A stretch of 64,000 nucleotides of DNA from Bacteroidales bacterium (lineage in GTDB: Bacteria; Bacteroidota; Bacteroidia; Bacteroidales; F082). Where the stretch lies: assembly GCA_017530365.1 (NCBI GenBank), contig JAFXMK010000004.1:62001-126000 (forward strand), written 5' to 3'. Position numbers and translations under genes: made by a program. The notes beneath the pieces were generated by a model. It worked only from the letters and a program-made list of their open reading frames with translations, was not told the DNA's origin and ran no database searches. Below are positions 50,349 to 59,033 of this stretch, piece by piece (within the stretch, counting starts at the first letter, position 1; each line of letters opens with the position of its first letter).

Positions 50349-51541
50349 AAATTAAAGGTATCCTGAGCGATGACAAACTCTTCATCCGTCGGATAGACTA
50401 CCACGGTAACCTTAGAGTCAGGTGTGGAGATGACGCCCGCATCGCCAGCGATCTCCTTGTTGGCGCGATGGTCGAGCTTGATACCGAGGAACTCCATGTC
50501 TTCAAGGATAGCCTCACGCATGAACCAGGCATTTTCGCCGATGCCACCGGTCATGACAACCACGTCAGCACCATTCATCACGGCCATGTAGGCACCGATG
50601 TATTTTTTCACCCGGTGGGCAAACATATTGAAAGCGTAAGTGCAACGCTCGTCGCCTTCTTCCTTGCCAGCACGGACGTCACGCATATCCTGCTTGCCGC
50701 CGGTGATGCCGACAAGACCCGACTTCTTGTTCACCAAAGTATTCATCTCTTTGGTGTTATAGCCTTCCTTGTCCATGATATACATGAAGGCACCCACGTC
50801 GAGGTCGCCAGTGCGGCTGCCCATCACGAGACCCTCCACAGGGGTGAAGCCCATGGAAGTCTCAACGGACTTGCCGTATTGAACGGCGGCGATGGAAGCG
50901 CCACTGCCAAGGTGGCAGGTGACGATCTTGCTCTTCTTCCAGTCCTTGTCAACAAAAGCAGCTGCTTTCTCAGCAACGAACTTATGGCTGGTACCATGGA
51001 AGCCATAGCGGCGGACGCGGTACTTCTCATAGTATTCGTAAGGCACTGCATAGAGATAAGCCTCAGGCGGCATGGTGCTGTGGAAGGAGGTGTCGAACAC
51101 GGCTACCATCGGGACGCCAGGAAGCACTTCCTCCATGGCATGGATGCCTTGCAGGCTGCCCGGGTTGTGCAAAGGAGCCAGGTCCGTCAAGGATTGAATG
51201 CCATCAATAACCTTTTGGTCGATGCGCACGCTCTTCGGGAAGAGTTCTCCACCATGGGCGACACGATGTCCGACGGCATTGATCTCGCTCAAGTCTTTGA
51301 TAACACCCATTTTAGGATCCACCAAAGCTTTCAGCACCAACTTGATACCTTCAGTGTGGTTCGGGATGGGAAGCTGTTCGTAATACTTCTCACCGTTGTA
51401 TTTATGGGTAAACTCGCCCATCTCGAGACCGATACGCTCCAGAAGGCCTTTTGCCATCAAATGAGCACGTTCAGCGTTTTCCATATCCAGCAGCTGATAT
51501 TTAATGGAGGAGCTGCCGCAATTCAAAACCAATATCTTCAT
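50336..51541 (-). CDS. ackA: Acetate kinase
   Basis: The 401-residue enzyme transfers phosphate from acetyl phosphate to ADP, producing acetate and ATP; with Pta it forms the main acetate-ATP branch of fermentation. Motifs: MKILVLNCGSSSIKYQ at the start, AVGHRVAHGGE, VFDTSFHSTMPPEA, YGFHGTSHKFV, TCHLGSGASIAAV, MGFTPVEGLVMGSRTGDLD and MTGGIGENAWFMR. Complete. It starts 29 bases after pta; the last residues (RS) derive from a heptad array. Confidence 0.97.
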   Translation of the reverse strand: MKILVLNCGSSSIKYQLLDMENAERAHLMAKGLLERIGLEMGEFTHKYNGEKYYEQLPIPNHTEGIKLVLKALVDPKMGVIKDLSEINAVGHRVAHGGELFPKSVRIDQKVIDGIQSLTDLAPLHNPGSLQGIHAMEEVLPGVPMVAVFDTSFHSTMPPEAYLYAVPYEYYEKYRVRRYGFHGTSHKFVAEKAAAFVDKDWKKSKIVTCHLGSGASIAAVQYGKSVETSMGFTPVEGLVMGSRTGDLDVGAFMYIMDKEGYNTKEMNTLVNKKSGLVGITGGKQDMRDVRAGKEEGDERCTYAFNMFAHRVKKYIGAYMAVMNGADVVVMTGGIGENAWFMREAILEDMEFLGIKLDHRANKEIAGDAGVISTPDSKVTVVVYPTDEEFVIAQDTFNLVRS

Positions 51542-51585
51542 AGTTGTCAGTTATTCAGTTGATCAGTTGTTCAGTTGTTTTTCTG
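51541..51585 (-). repeat. Octad array, AACTGANN family, pta-ackA junction
   Basis: On the minus strand AACAACTGAAC, AACTGATC, AACTGAAT, AACTGAC, AACT lead into the ackA ATG. The pta stop TGA is the first TGA of the array and its last residues (NN) are read from it. The period is 8 in most steps. Confidence 0.85.
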
Positions 51586-52584
51586 GGCGATGGCTTGGTT
51601 GCAGGTGATGGCCACCAGTTTATAGACATCGTCGATGGAGCAACCACGGCTGAGGTCGTTGCAAGGTTTAGCGAGACCTTGGAGCACTGGACCCACAGCT
51701 TCGGCGCCAGCCAGACGCTGGACGAGCTTATAGGCGATGTTACCAACTTCGAGGCAGGGGAACACGAGGGTGTTGGCTTTGCCAGCGACAGGGCTACCTG
51801 GAGCCTTGCTGGAACCCACCGAAGGAACGATGGCGGCATCGGCTTGGAGTTCACCGTCGAGGACGAGGTCGGGACGGCGTTCCTTGGCGATACGGGTGGC
51901 TTCGATGACCTTATCGACCACCTCATGTTTGGCGCTGCCCTTAGTGGAGAAGCTCAGGATGGCGGTGACAGGATCGATCTTGGCGATGGCCTTGGCGGTA
52001 TCGGCAGTGCAGATGGCGATTTCAGCCAGTTGTTCAGCTGTCGGCATCGGTGTCACAGCGCAATCGGCAAAGACCATGCGGCCGTCGGTGCCGTAGGGAC
52101 ATCCTTCAGGCAGGAACATGGTGAAGGCACCGCTGACGCAGCTCACACCAGGAACGGTCTTGATGATCTGGAGGGCGGGACGGAGCATGTCGCCAGTGGT
52201 GGAACGAGCGCCACTCACAAGGCCGTCAGCCTCACCAGCCTTGACCAACAGGATGCCGAGATACATGAAGTTCTCAGCGAGGTCGTTGGCTTGTTCTGGG
52301 GTCATGCCTTTAGCCTTTCGGATCTCATACAGCAAGTCCGCATATTTCTGCTTGTCGGGATTGTTCTTGGGGTCGATGATGCGAGCCTTGTCGATATGCT
52401 GAAGGCCGAACTCAGCGGTCATCTCCTTGATCTTCTCGACGGGGCCGATTAGGATAATGTCGGCAACGCCATCGGCGAGAAGGCGGTCGGCGGCTTTCAG
52501 GGTACGGGGTTCATCCCCTTCGGGGAGCACAATGCGCTGCTTGTGAGCCTGCGCGTTGGCGATGATTTCTTGCATTAAATCCAT
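51571..52584 (-). CDS. pta: Phosphate acetyltransferase
   Basis: The 337-residue short-form Pta interconverts acetyl-CoA and acetyl phosphate. Motifs: RIVLPEGDEPRTLKAADRLL, LVSGARSTTGDMLRPALQII, VFADCAVTPMPTAEQLAEIA, SFSTKGSAKHEVVDKVIEA and VFPCLEVGNIAYKLVQRL. No DRTGG regulatory domain, as usual for the short form. Cotranscribed with ackA from a TAATTTTG element at 52634-52641. Confidence 0.97.
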   Translation of the reverse strand: MDLMQEIIANAQAHKQRIVLPEGDEPRTLKAADRLLADGVADIILIGPVEKIKEMTAEFGLQHIDKARIIDPKNNPDKQKYADLLYEIRKAKGMTPEQANDLAENFMYLGILLVKAGEADGLVSGARSTTGDMLRPALQIIKTVPGVSCVSGAFTMFLPEGCPYGTDGRMVFADCAVTPMPTAEQLAEIAICTADTAKAIAKIDPVTAILSFSTKGSAKHEVVDKVIEATRIAKERRPDLVLDGELQADAAIVPSVGSSKAPGSPVAGKANTLVFPCLEVGNIAYKLVQRLAGAEAVGPVLQGLAKPCNDLSRGCSIDDVYKLVAITCNQAIAQKNN

Positions 52585-52596
52585 GTTGAAATGTTT

Positions 52597-52625
52597 ATTT
52601 GTTGAATTGTTGATTGTTGAATTGT
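52597..52625 (-). repeat. Heptad/octad array, ATTCAACA family, leader of pta
   Basis: The plus strand reads TTTGTTGAA, TTGTTGA, TTGTTGAA, TTGT in the leader between the pta promoter and ATG; on the sense strand the unit is CAACAAT. It contains TCAACA but no stop in the sense direction, so it differs from the post-stop arrays. Confidence 0.65.
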
Positions 52626-52633
52626 AAAAAATG

Positions 52634-52641
52634 CAAAATTA
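52634..52641 (-). promoter_or_regulatory. -7 promoter element of pta-ackA
   Basis: TAATTTTG on the minus strand, exact TAnnTTTG, 49 bases before the pta ATG. Confidence 0.65.
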
Positions 52642-52652
52642 TGAATTTTTAT

Positions 52653-52660
52653 TATTTTTG
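52653..52660 (+). promoter_or_regulatory. -7 promoter element of the DUF4271 gene
   Basis: TATTTTTG, exact TAnnTTTG, 20 bases before the ATG at 52681, with 11 bases separating it from the divergent pta element. Confidence 0.65.
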
Positions 52661-52680
52661 CAAACTAATTTTTAAGGTAC

Positions 52681-53412
52681 ATGAACGAGGTTTCAAGTTT
52701 CATCACATCGGGTTTCGAAGGTGTCATCAGCCCCATGGTCAGGGTCACTCACGAGGTACTTTCCGGATGGAATTTGATTGTGCTTGCAGCCGTTTTGTTG
52801 CTGGTTGTCATCAACAAGCAATTGTACCCCCGACAGTTCCGACAACTGCTTTCGGTTCCTGGCGGTGTCGCCCACACCAACCAGCTGCTTCGTGAATGGA
52901 CGCCCACCCGAAGCTTCATAGGATTCTCCTTCCTGATCTCATATATTCTGGTGATTTCACTTTTCATACAGAAGACCTGCGTGATCTTCTCTCGCGACGT
53001 GTTGGCATACAATAGTTTCAACACTTTCAGCATCGTGTGCGGTATAGTCGCGGGATGGATCATCCTTAGGCACGCCATCTTAGCCCTGATGGGTTGGCTT
53101 TTCCGACAAAAAGAAGTAGTAACGAGACAAATCACCGTTGAAATCTCCACCTCCACACTTTGCTTCTTCGTGATCCTGCCGGTCATGCTTTTGGTATTGT
53201 ATATCCCCTACACTATTTTCGTGTGGATTGGCATTGGCATCCTGTTTGTAGCTGCATTGTTGAAGTTCTTTTTGGAGTTTATTGAGACCAGAGTTTTTTC
53301 AAAAATGCCTTCGTTTTATATTTTTTTGTATTTTTGCACGCTCGAAATCATGCCCCTCATACTACTTTTGGTAGCGGGCATACGCTATTTTACTCATAAT
53401 ACTGTCTTATAA
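52681..53412 (+). CDS. DUF4271 membrane protein
   Basis: The 243-residue integral membrane protein has about five to six spans (near 30-46, 78-96, 115-132, 155-175, 178-200 and 215-238) and a conserved soluble loop (NKQLYPRQFRQLLSVPGGVA, TNQLLREWTPTRSFIGFSFL). It matches the DUF4271 family restricted to Bacteroidetes, which is typically encoded beside hemD, as here (11-base gap). Function unknown. Confidence 0.85.
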   Translation: MNEVSSFITSGFEGVISPMVRVTHEVLSGWNLIVLAAVLLLVVINKQLYPRQFRQLLSVPGGVAHTNQLLREWTPTRSFIGFSFLISYILVISLFIQKTCVIFSRDVLAYNSFNTFSIVCGIVAGWIILRHAILALMGWLFRQKEVVTRQITVEISTSTLCFFVILPVMLLVLYIPYTIFVWIGIGILFVAALLKFFLEFIETRVFSKMPSFYIFLYFCTLEIMPLILLLVAGIRYFTHNTVL

Positions 53413-53423
53413 CCAGTTAGCAA

Positions 53424-54188
53424 ATGAAAATCAAATCCATTTTGGTGTCGCAGCCGCAGCCTACAGATATCACGAAGACACCTTACGGCGATCTGATGAA
53501 AAAATACGGAGTCAACTTCACTTTTGAGAAATTCATCAAATTGGAAGGCGTCTCCGCAAGTGAATTACGCCAAGAACACATAAAATTACCCGAATATACA
53601 GCCATCATCCTTTCCAGCCGCAACGCAATTGACCATTTCTTCAGAGTGGCCAAAGAGATGCGTTACGCTGTTCCCGAGACGCTGAAGTACTTCTGCATCA
53701 ACGAATCCACCGCCTTGTATCTCCAACGTTACGTTCAATACAGAAAACGCAAGGTATTCTACGGCAACCAGACCTTCAACGACTTGTTGGAGATCATGAA
53801 GAAACACAAGGATGAGAAATACCTTTACTGCTGCTCCGACATCAGTTCAGATAGTACATTGGAACTGTTGACCGATGCGAAAATCAATTTCACCAAGGCC
53901 GTGATGTTCCGCACTGTCTCTGCCGACTTGACCAAAACCATCAAGATTGGCGACTACGACATGCTGGTCTTCTTCAGCCCCGCAGGCATCGAATCGCTGA
54001 AGGCAAACTTCCCGAAGTTCAAGCAGAAGGACGTTGCCATCGGCGGTTTCGGCGAAGCCACCTGCCATGCCATTACCGACTCGGGCTTCCAGCTTGACTT
54101 CCACGCTCCCACGGAGACCGCTCCCTCGATGACCATGGCCATTGAGGAGTTCTTGGCCGCGGAAATCAAGAAGAACAAAAAGAAATAA
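53424..54188 (+). CDS. hemD: Uroporphyrinogen-III synthase family protein
   Basis: The 254-residue HemD-like two-domain protein has IILSSRNAIDHFFRVAKEMR, KYLYCCSDISSDSTLELLTD and MLVFFSPAGIESLKANFPKF in the positions of the flexible interdomain core, plus IGGFGEATCHAITDSGFQLD. Uroporphyrinogen-III synthase closes and inverts the tetrapyrrole ring for heme and siroheme. Bacteroidetes HemD are divergent, so catalytic function should be treated as likely. The stop overlaps the rnpA ATG by one base (TAATG). Confidence 0.85.
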   Translation: MKIKSILVSQPQPTDITKTPYGDLMKKYGVNFTFEKFIKLEGVSASELRQEHIKLPEYTAIILSSRNAIDHFFRVAKEMRYAVPETLKYFCINESTALYLQRYVQYRKRKVFYGNQTFNDLLEIMKKHKDEKYLYCCSDISSDSTLELLTDAKINFTKAVMFRTVSADLTKTIKIGDYDMLVFFSPAGIESLKANFPKFKQKDVAIGGFGEATCHAITDSGFQLDFHAPTETAPSMTMAIEEFLAAEIKKNKKK

Positions 54189-54589
54189 TGCAGGATTTCC
54201 CGAAATACGAACGCATCTGCAAAGAAAGTGAGATCCAGTCCCTTTTTGAAAAGGGGGCTGGTTTTTCATGTTATCCCTATAGGGTCGTGTATTTGTTCAA
54301 ACCCGTCGGTGACAAGCCCGTCACCTGCCGGCTCCTCCTCTCTGTTTCCAAAAAGCGTTTCCACCATGCCTTCAAACGAAACCGCGTGAAACGCCTCATC
54401 CGCGAGTCATGGAGAAAAAACAAGGAACAGCTCTATGAAATCTGCAACAGAGATACTATTTCCGTCGATGTTGCGTTAGTCTATAACGCCACCGTCATCC
54501 ATTCCTACGAAGAGATGTACAACAAGACCGACAAGGCCGTCAAAGAGCTCATCAACAGATATGAAAAAGCGATTCAGACCACTCACTAA
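54188..54589 (+). CDS. rnpA: Ribonuclease P protein component
   Basis: The 133-residue basic protein has the RNR motif [16 protein letters not shown] and the N-terminal [20 protein letters not shown] typical of RnpA. It assists the RNase P RNA in trimming tRNA 5' ends. It is translationally coupled to hemD (TAATG) and its last 29 bases overlap yidD, the usual rnpA-yidD pairing. The rpmH gene that commonly precedes rnpA is absent here. Confidence 0.93.
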   Translation: MQDFPKYERICKESEIQSLFEKGAGFSCYPYRVVYLFKPVGDKPVTCRLLLSVSKKRFHHAFKRNRVKRLIRESWRKNKEQLYEICNRDTISVDVALVYNATVIHSYEEMYNKTDKAVKELINRYEKAIQTTH

Positions 54590-54791
54590 GCTCCTCATCG
54601 GATTGATCAGGCTCTACCAGATCACGCTGTCGCCTTGGCTTGGCAGGTCCTGCCGCTACACACCGACCTGCTCCAACTACGGCATCCAAGCCTTGGAGAA
54701 ATATGGAGCCTTCAAAGGCAGTTGGCTGACCATCAAACGGGTGCTCTCGTGCAATCCCTGGGGAGGAAGTGGATATGATCCGGTACCGTGA
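54561..54791 (+). CDS. yidD: Membrane protein insertion efficiency factor YidD
   Basis: The 76-residue protein has a conserved core [40 protein letters not shown], then [17 protein letters not shown], with its three conserved cysteines. YidD is a small amphipathic protein at the inner membrane, thought to help insert membrane proteins beside YidC. Start at ATG 54561 within rnpA gives the expected length. Followed by a purine-rich heptad array. Confidence 0.95.
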   Translation: MKKRFRPLTKLLIGLIRLYQITLSPWLGRSCRYTPTCSNYGIQALEKYGAFKGSWLTIKRVLSCNPWGGSGYDPVP

Positions 54792-54793
54792 CA

Positions 54794-54850
54794 TTAGAAG
54801 CAAGAAGCAAGAAGCAAGAAGTAAGAAGTAAGAAGTAAGAAGTAAGAATT
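54794..54850 (+). repeat. Heptad array, AAGAAGC/AAGAAGT, after yidD
   Basis: About seven units on the sense strand: TAGAAGC, AAGAAGC, AAGAAGC, AAGAAGT, AAGAAGT, AAGAAGT, AAGAAGT, AAGAATT. Here the gene's own stop (TGA at 54789-54791) precedes the array by a few bases. Purine-rich, no inverted arm. Confidence 0.93.
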
Positions 54851-54853
54851 AGC

Positions 54854-54870
54854 CGCATCCCATAGGGATG
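54854..54870. promoter_or_regulatory. Hairpin upstream of the S41 protease gene
   Basis: GCATCCC and GGGATGC form a perfect 7-bp stem with a 3-base ATA loop, 18 bases before the ATG at 54888. It could be a weak terminator behind yidD or a leader element; a T-rich tail is missing. Confidence 0.5.
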
Positions 54871-54887
54871 CTAGCTCTTTAGAAAAA

Positions 54888-56561
54888 ATGAAACAAATCA
54901 TTATTATTCTCACCATCGCATTTTCCCTGATGCTTCCAACAACCAGCATCAGCCAGGAAAAACAAAACAATTTTGAGATCTCGAAAAGCATCGACATCTA
55001 CAACAGCCTGCTTAGAGAGCTGAACTTGAACTATGTGGATGAAATCAACCCGGCCGAGCTCAACGAAGCCGCCATCGACGCCATGTTGCAGGGGCTCGAT
55101 CCTTATACCGTGTTCATCCCCGAATCGGAAATCGAGACCTATAAGCTCATGACCACTGGCGAATACGGCGGCATCGGCGCCATCATCCAATACGATGGCG
55201 AATACACCCGTATTTCTGACCCTTACGAGGGTTGGCCAGCCCAGAAAGCAGGTCTCCAAGCCGGCGACGTCATCCTCTCTGTCAACGGGGTCGATACTCA
55301 CAAAAAGCCCACCGATCAAGTCAGCGAGCTACTGAAAGGTCAGCCAGGTACCGATGTGACCATCAAAGTCAGACGTTATGGCTCCGAAAAACCCATCGAG
55401 TTCACCCTGAAACGCGAGAAAGTCAAGATCGACAACATACCCTATGCCACCGTGTTCGACAACGGCATCGGCTATGTGGCCTTCAACAGCTTCACGAAAG
55501 ACGCTGCCAACGAGATGAAGCAACATCTTCTTGACATGAAGAAAAACCACGCTCTCAAAGGTTTCATCATCGACCTTCGCGGTAACGGTGGCGGTCTTAT
55601 GAACGAAGCTGTCGATATCGTCAACCTCTTCATCCCTAAAGGCAAACCCGTGGTTTCCACTAAGGGCAAGTCGCAACATGCGGGTAGCGTTTATTCCACC
55701 AGCAATCAACCTATTGACGAGCAAATTCCACTTGCCATCCTTGTGGACGGCGGCAGCGCCTCAGCCAGCGAGATCCTCTCCGGCGCCATTCAGGACTATG
55801 ACCGCGGCGTGGTCATCGGACAGCGCACCTTCGGCAAAGGTCTGGTGCAAAACATCTTGCCCCTCTCCTATAATACCCAGATGAAGGTCACCATCGCCAA
55901 ATACTACATCCCCAGCGGCAGATGCATCCAAGAAATTGATTATTCAAAAAAGGGAAAACAGAAAACAGACACACTCACCTCTAACCTCTCACCTCTAACC
56001 TCCCAAGACACGCTGGGCAAGCCTTTCAAAACCGCTGCTGGAAGAACCGTTTATGAGGGTCATGGCATCATGCCCGACGTGAAGATCGAGCCCAGGAAAT
56101 ACGCCACTGTGACAGCCTATCTATACGCCAAAAACTTCATCTTCGACTACGCAACCAAATACGTCCACGAACATAAGAGCATCGCTCCTGCCAAGGACTT
56201 CAAGATTGACGACGCCACCTATAACGACTTCATGCAATTTGTGAAGGACAAGAAGTTCTCCTACACCACCGAGAGCGAGAAAAAGTTGAAAGAGCTTGAA
56301 AAGATGGCCAAAGAAGAAAGCTATTTCGAAAGCATCAAAACCCAGTTGGACCTTCTTGAAAAACAGCTTCAGGACGACAAGGCCAACGACTTGGTGAAAA
56401 ACCGGAAGGACATTGAAGAGCTGCTTCGCCTAGAGATCGTGGGGCGTTACTACTATCAAGTAGGACGTATCATCGCTTCCCTTGAGAATGACGAAGATCT
56501 TGAAGAAGCCTTCAACATCCTGTTAAACAAAAACAGATACGAATCCATTTTGAAACCTTGA
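54888..56561 (+). CDS. C-terminal processing peptidase, S41 family
   Basis: The 557-residue secreted protease has a signal peptide (MKQIIIILTIAFSLMLPTTS). An N-terminal helical part (about 25-85) is followed by a PDZ domain (about 88-175: GGIGAIIQYDGEYTRISDP, PAQKAGLQAGDVILSVNG) and the S41 core with GGSASASE (catalytic Ser near residue 291) and RTFGKGLVQ (catalytic Lys). A helical C-terminus ends the protein. Residues about 363-372 are read from a heptad array placed just after the PSGRCIQEIDY segment. Probably processes envelope proteins. Confidence 0.93.
   Translation: MKQIIIILTIAFSLMLPTTSISQEKQNNFEISKSIDIYNSLLRELNLNYVDEINPAELNEAAIDAMLQGLDPYTVFIPESEIETYKLMTTGEYGGIGAIIQYDGEYTRISDPYEGWPAQKAGLQAGDVILSVNGVDTHKKPTDQVSELLKGQPGTDVTIKVRRYGSEKPIEFTLKREKVKIDNIPYATVFDNGIGYVAFNSFTKDAANEMKQHLLDMKKNHALKGFIIDLRGNGGGLMNEAVDIVNLFIPKGKPVVSTKGKSQHAGSVYSTSNQPIDEQIPLAILVDGGSASASEILSGAIQDYDRGVVIGQRTFGKGLVQNILPLSYNTQMKVTIAKYYIPSGRCIQEIDYSKKGKQKTDTLTSNLSPLTSQDTLGKPFKTAAGRTVYEGHGIMPDVKIEPRKYATVTAYLYAKNFIFDYATKYVHEHKSIAPAKDFKIDDATYNDFMQFVKDKKFSYTTESEKKLKELEKMAKEESYFESIKTQLDLLEKQLQDDKANDLVKNRKDIEELLRLEIVGRYYYQVGRIIASLENDEDLEEAFNILLNKNRYESILKP
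55974..56001 (+). repeat. Heptad array inside the S41 protease gene
   Basis: Four units on the sense strand: CTCACCT, CTAACCT, CTCACCT, CTAACCT. They are the reverse complement of the intergenic AGGTTAG/AGGTGAG type. The encoded peptide is LTSNLSPLTS, the same ten residues as in the LptF/LptG gene at 63877. Confidence 0.9.
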
Positions 56562-58114
56562 GTTGGAGAGAACGGACACGGAAATACGAGCAGGCAGCCT
56601 ATTTCGTCTGCTTGGCCATCATGGCGGCAAGCCTTACCTTGTCAACTTTCATGATGAGCATCTCGCAATTTCTCCTGCTCTTCACTTGGATTTTTATCGG
56701 CGATTCCATCAAGGTCAAACTTCAACGCTTCATCCATAACAAGATCGCCATCTTGCTGGTATCATTTTATCTGCTCCACCTGATTGGATTAGCTTACACA
56801 TCTGATTTTCATTACGCTTTCAAAGATTTGAGAATCAAGTTGCCATTGTTGGTCTTCCCTTTGATTTTATCATCGGTGAAACCTCTCGAAAAGAGGTATT
56901 TTAACTTATTGATGCTATTTTATGTCGTTGCCGTCTTCATTGGCACCTGCATTAGCTTTGGAACCTATCTGAGCCACGACTATGGCGACATCCGGGAGAT
57001 CTCACGTTTCATCAGTCATATCCGATTCTGCCTGAACATTGTGCTGGTGATCGGCATCATCGCATACTATCTGTTCACGCGCCAGACTCGATGGTGGGAA
57101 AAGGTCCTCCAACTGGCGCTCATCTGCTGGTTTGTCTTCCAACTATATATCTTTGAGTCCATTTCAGGATATACGGCTTTCTTAGGGTTGATGATCGCCT
57201 CGCTGCTATTTGTCATCTTCAAAAGGATCCAACGTCGCGGATGGCGGATCGTGTGCCTCGCCATCGTCATTGCCCTGCCTTTGGCGGTGGGCTTTTACTT
57301 ATACAAGACGCTCTCACCCCTGCTCGGCAGACCTTCGGTTGAATTCAATACCTTGGAAAAAACTACGGCGATGGGTAACGACTATTGGCATGACACGGTA
57401 TGTTTCCCAACGGAAGACGGCAAATACATTGGTCTGTATTTCTGCCGTCCTGAGATGCGGGAAGCTTGGAACCAACGCAGCCAGTTGGATTATGACGGTT
57501 TAACCCAAAACGGCGAGAACTTGGAAGCCACCTTGGCGAGATACCTTACCTCTAAAGATTTGAGAAAAGACGCTTCTGGAGTCACGTCGCTGACTGAAGA
57601 AGACATCCGCAATGTGGAAAACGGAGTGGCCAATTATAACAACTTCGCGCATCCAGGGATCAAGGCACGCATTTCCGAGACGCTCTTCGAATACAATCAG
57701 TACCGCCTCCACAACAATCCCAACGGCGGTTCTTTGTCGCAACGTATTGAATACACCAGGGCCTCATTGCATCTGATCAAAAAGCATCCCTTGTTTGGAG
57801 TGGGCACGGGCGATATTCCAACTGCCTTCAGGCAAGCCTACGAAGAGTTGGACTCCCCACTAGAACAGCAATATCGCCATAGGGCGCATAATCAATACCT
57901 TGCCATTGCCGTGACATTTGGTCTAGTAGGGCTGTTATGGTTCTTGTTGACCCTGTTGGTTCCCTATTGTTCCTCGAAGCGACATCGCAACTACCTTTAC
58001 ACGATATTTCTCGTCATCATGTTGATTTCGATGTTGGCCGAAGACACCCTTGAGACACAAGCAGGAGTTTCTTTGTTTGCATTTTTCAATTCATTGCTTA
58101 TCTTTGCACTATGA
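56558..58114 (+). CDS. O-antigen ligase family membrane protein
   Basis: The 518-residue protein has about ten to twelve membrane spans, a large periplasmic loop (about 265-395) and the Wzy_C/WaaL motif region (HPLFGVGTGDIPTAF; RHRAHNQYLAIAVTFGLVGL). It likely joins or polymerises surface glycan on a lipid carrier. The start is TTG at 56558, overlapping the S41 stop (TTGA); the first ATG would remove the first span. The end overlaps cdd by 4 bases (ATGA). Confidence 0.85.
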   Translation: MSWRERTRKYEQAAYFVCLAIMAASLTLSTFMMSISQFLLLFTWIFIGDSIKVKLQRFIHNKIAILLVSFYLLHLIGLAYTSDFHYAFKDLRIKLPLLVFPLILSSVKPLEKRYFNLLMLFYVVAVFIGTCISFGTYLSHDYGDIREISRFISHIRFCLNIVLVIGIIAYYLFTRQTRWWEKVLQLALICWFVFQLYIFESISGYTAFLGLMIASLLFVIFKRIQRRGWRIVCLAIVIALPLAVGFYLYKTLSPLLGRPSVEFNTLEKTTAMGNDYWHDTVCFPTEDGKYIGLYFCRPEMREAWNQRSQLDYDGLTQNGENLEATLARYLTSKDLRKDASGVTSLTEEDIRNVENGVANYNNFAHPGIKARISETLFEYNQYRLHNNPNGGSLSQRIEYTRASLHLIKKHPLFGVGTGDIPTAFRQAYEELDSPLEQQYRHRAHNQYLAIAVTFGLVGLLWFLLTLLVPYCSSKRHRNYLYTIFLVIMLISMLAEDTLETQAGVSLFAFFNSLLIFAL

Positions 58115-58593
58115 AAAAACAACAATTCATATCAGATTACGCCGTTTACGATGACGAGAATGAGCTCAACGCTCAGGATGCTGAGCTTTTGCGTTACGCA
58201 CATGAAGCCAGTTTGAATTCCTACGCTCCCTACTCAAAGTTTCATGTAGGCGCTGCCGTCAGGCTTGCCAACGGTGTCATCATCAAGGGTAACAATATTG
58301 AAAACGCCGCCTACCCCAGCGGCCTGTGTGCCGAACGTACAGCGCTGTTTGCAGCTCAAGCCCAGTACCCCGATGTACCTGTGGATGCCATCGCCATCAC
58401 GGCACAGTCAGAGCATCACGAAGTGTGCGAGCCCGTCGCTCCCTGTGGCGCTTGCCGCCAAGTGATGGTAGAGGTGGAACAACGCTATCAGCACCCGATG
58501 CGCATCATCTGTCAGGGCAACAGTGGCCCTGTCATGGTGTTCGACGGCATCGAGACGCTGATGCCTTTCATCTTCCTCGAAAAATTCCTTTGA
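58111..58593 (+). CDS. cdd: Cytidine deaminase
   Basis: The 160-residue zinc deaminase converts cytidine and deoxycytidine to uridine forms in pyrimidine salvage. Motifs: SYAPYSKFHVGAAV, NIENAAYPSGLCAERTALF (Cys/Glu of CAE), and PVAPCGACRQVMVE (zinc Cys pair), as in tetrameric CDAs. Coupled to the O-antigen ligase gene (ATGA overlap) and 6 bases before gtrA; the grouping does not look functional. Confidence 0.96.
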   Translation: MKKQQFISDYAVYDDENELNAQDAELLRYAHEASLNSYAPYSKFHVGAAVRLANGVIIKGNNIENAAYPSGLCAERTALFAAQAQYPDVPVDAIAITAQSEHHEVCEPVAPCGACRQVMVEVEQRYQHPMRIICQGNSGPVMVFDGIETLMPFIFLEKFL

Positions 58594-58599
58594 CAACCC

Positions 58600-58980
58600 A
58601 TGAATCCCTTTGTGTTAAAGTTCTTGAAATTCGGCGCCGTCGGGCTTTCCGGCGTGTTGGTGAATTTCGGAGTGACCTGGTTTTTCAAGGAAATCTGCAA
58701 GCTGAACAAATACGTCAGCAACATTTTAGGATTCGTCTTCGCCGCCACTACCAACTACCTGCTCAACCGCTGTTGGACCTTCCAAAGTACCAACCCACAA
58801 GTCGGCACGGAATATGCCAGATACTTCCTCATCTCCATAGTCGGTCTAGGCATTGACACCCTAACGGTGTATTTGCTCCACAACAAACTGAAATGGAACT
58901 TCTACCTCAGCAAGGTTTTCGCCATCGGCGCCGCCACGCTGTGGAACTTCTTTGGCAACCTCTTCTTTACATTTAGTTAG
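58600..58980 (+). CDS. GtrA-family membrane protein
   Basis: The 126-residue protein has four membrane spans with the GtrA signature (FLKFGAVGLSGVLVNFGVTW, GFVFAATTNYLLNRCWTFQS, ending WNFFGNLFFTFS). GtrA proteins are thought to flip polyprenyl-linked sugars or partner glycosyltransferases. The 34198 mannosyltransferase, which lacks a membrane domain, could be its partner, though they are 24 kb apart. The last Ser and stop (AGTTAG) merge into a heptad array. Confidence 0.9.
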   Translation: MNPFVLKFLKFGAVGLSGVLVNFGVTWFFKEICKLNKYVSNILGFVFAATTNYLLNRCWTFQSTNPQVGTEYARYFLISIVGLGIDTLTVYLLHNKLKWNFYLSKVFAIGAATLWNFFGNLFFTFS

Positions 58981-59033
58981 GAGTGAGGAGTGAGGAGTAA
59001 TCTACCGAAGGCTACTCCTAACTCCTAACCCCT
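58975..59033. repeat. Inverted heptad arrays, GTTAGGA/GTGAGGA, between convergent genes
   Basis: TTAGTTAGGAGTGAGGAG then TGAGGAG, AATCTACCGAAGG loop, then CTACTCCTAACTCCTAACCC on the plus strand. The first array holds the gtrA stop; the second, reversed, holds the stop of the minus-strand gene at 59025. The arms share AGGAGT/ACTCCT units, so a hairpin can form. Confidence 0.88.

Noticed and set aside
47800..51562. Long plus-strand frames opposite murF-alr and ackA
   Set aside because: Antisense to well-conserved genes, no start signals or domains; composition like other shadows here.
54794..54850. Purine-rich arrays as Shine-Dalgarno sites
   Set aside because: Distance to the next ATG varies from 0 to about 40 bases, arrays track stop codons rather than starts, and Bacteroidetes rarely use Shine-Dalgarno pairing.
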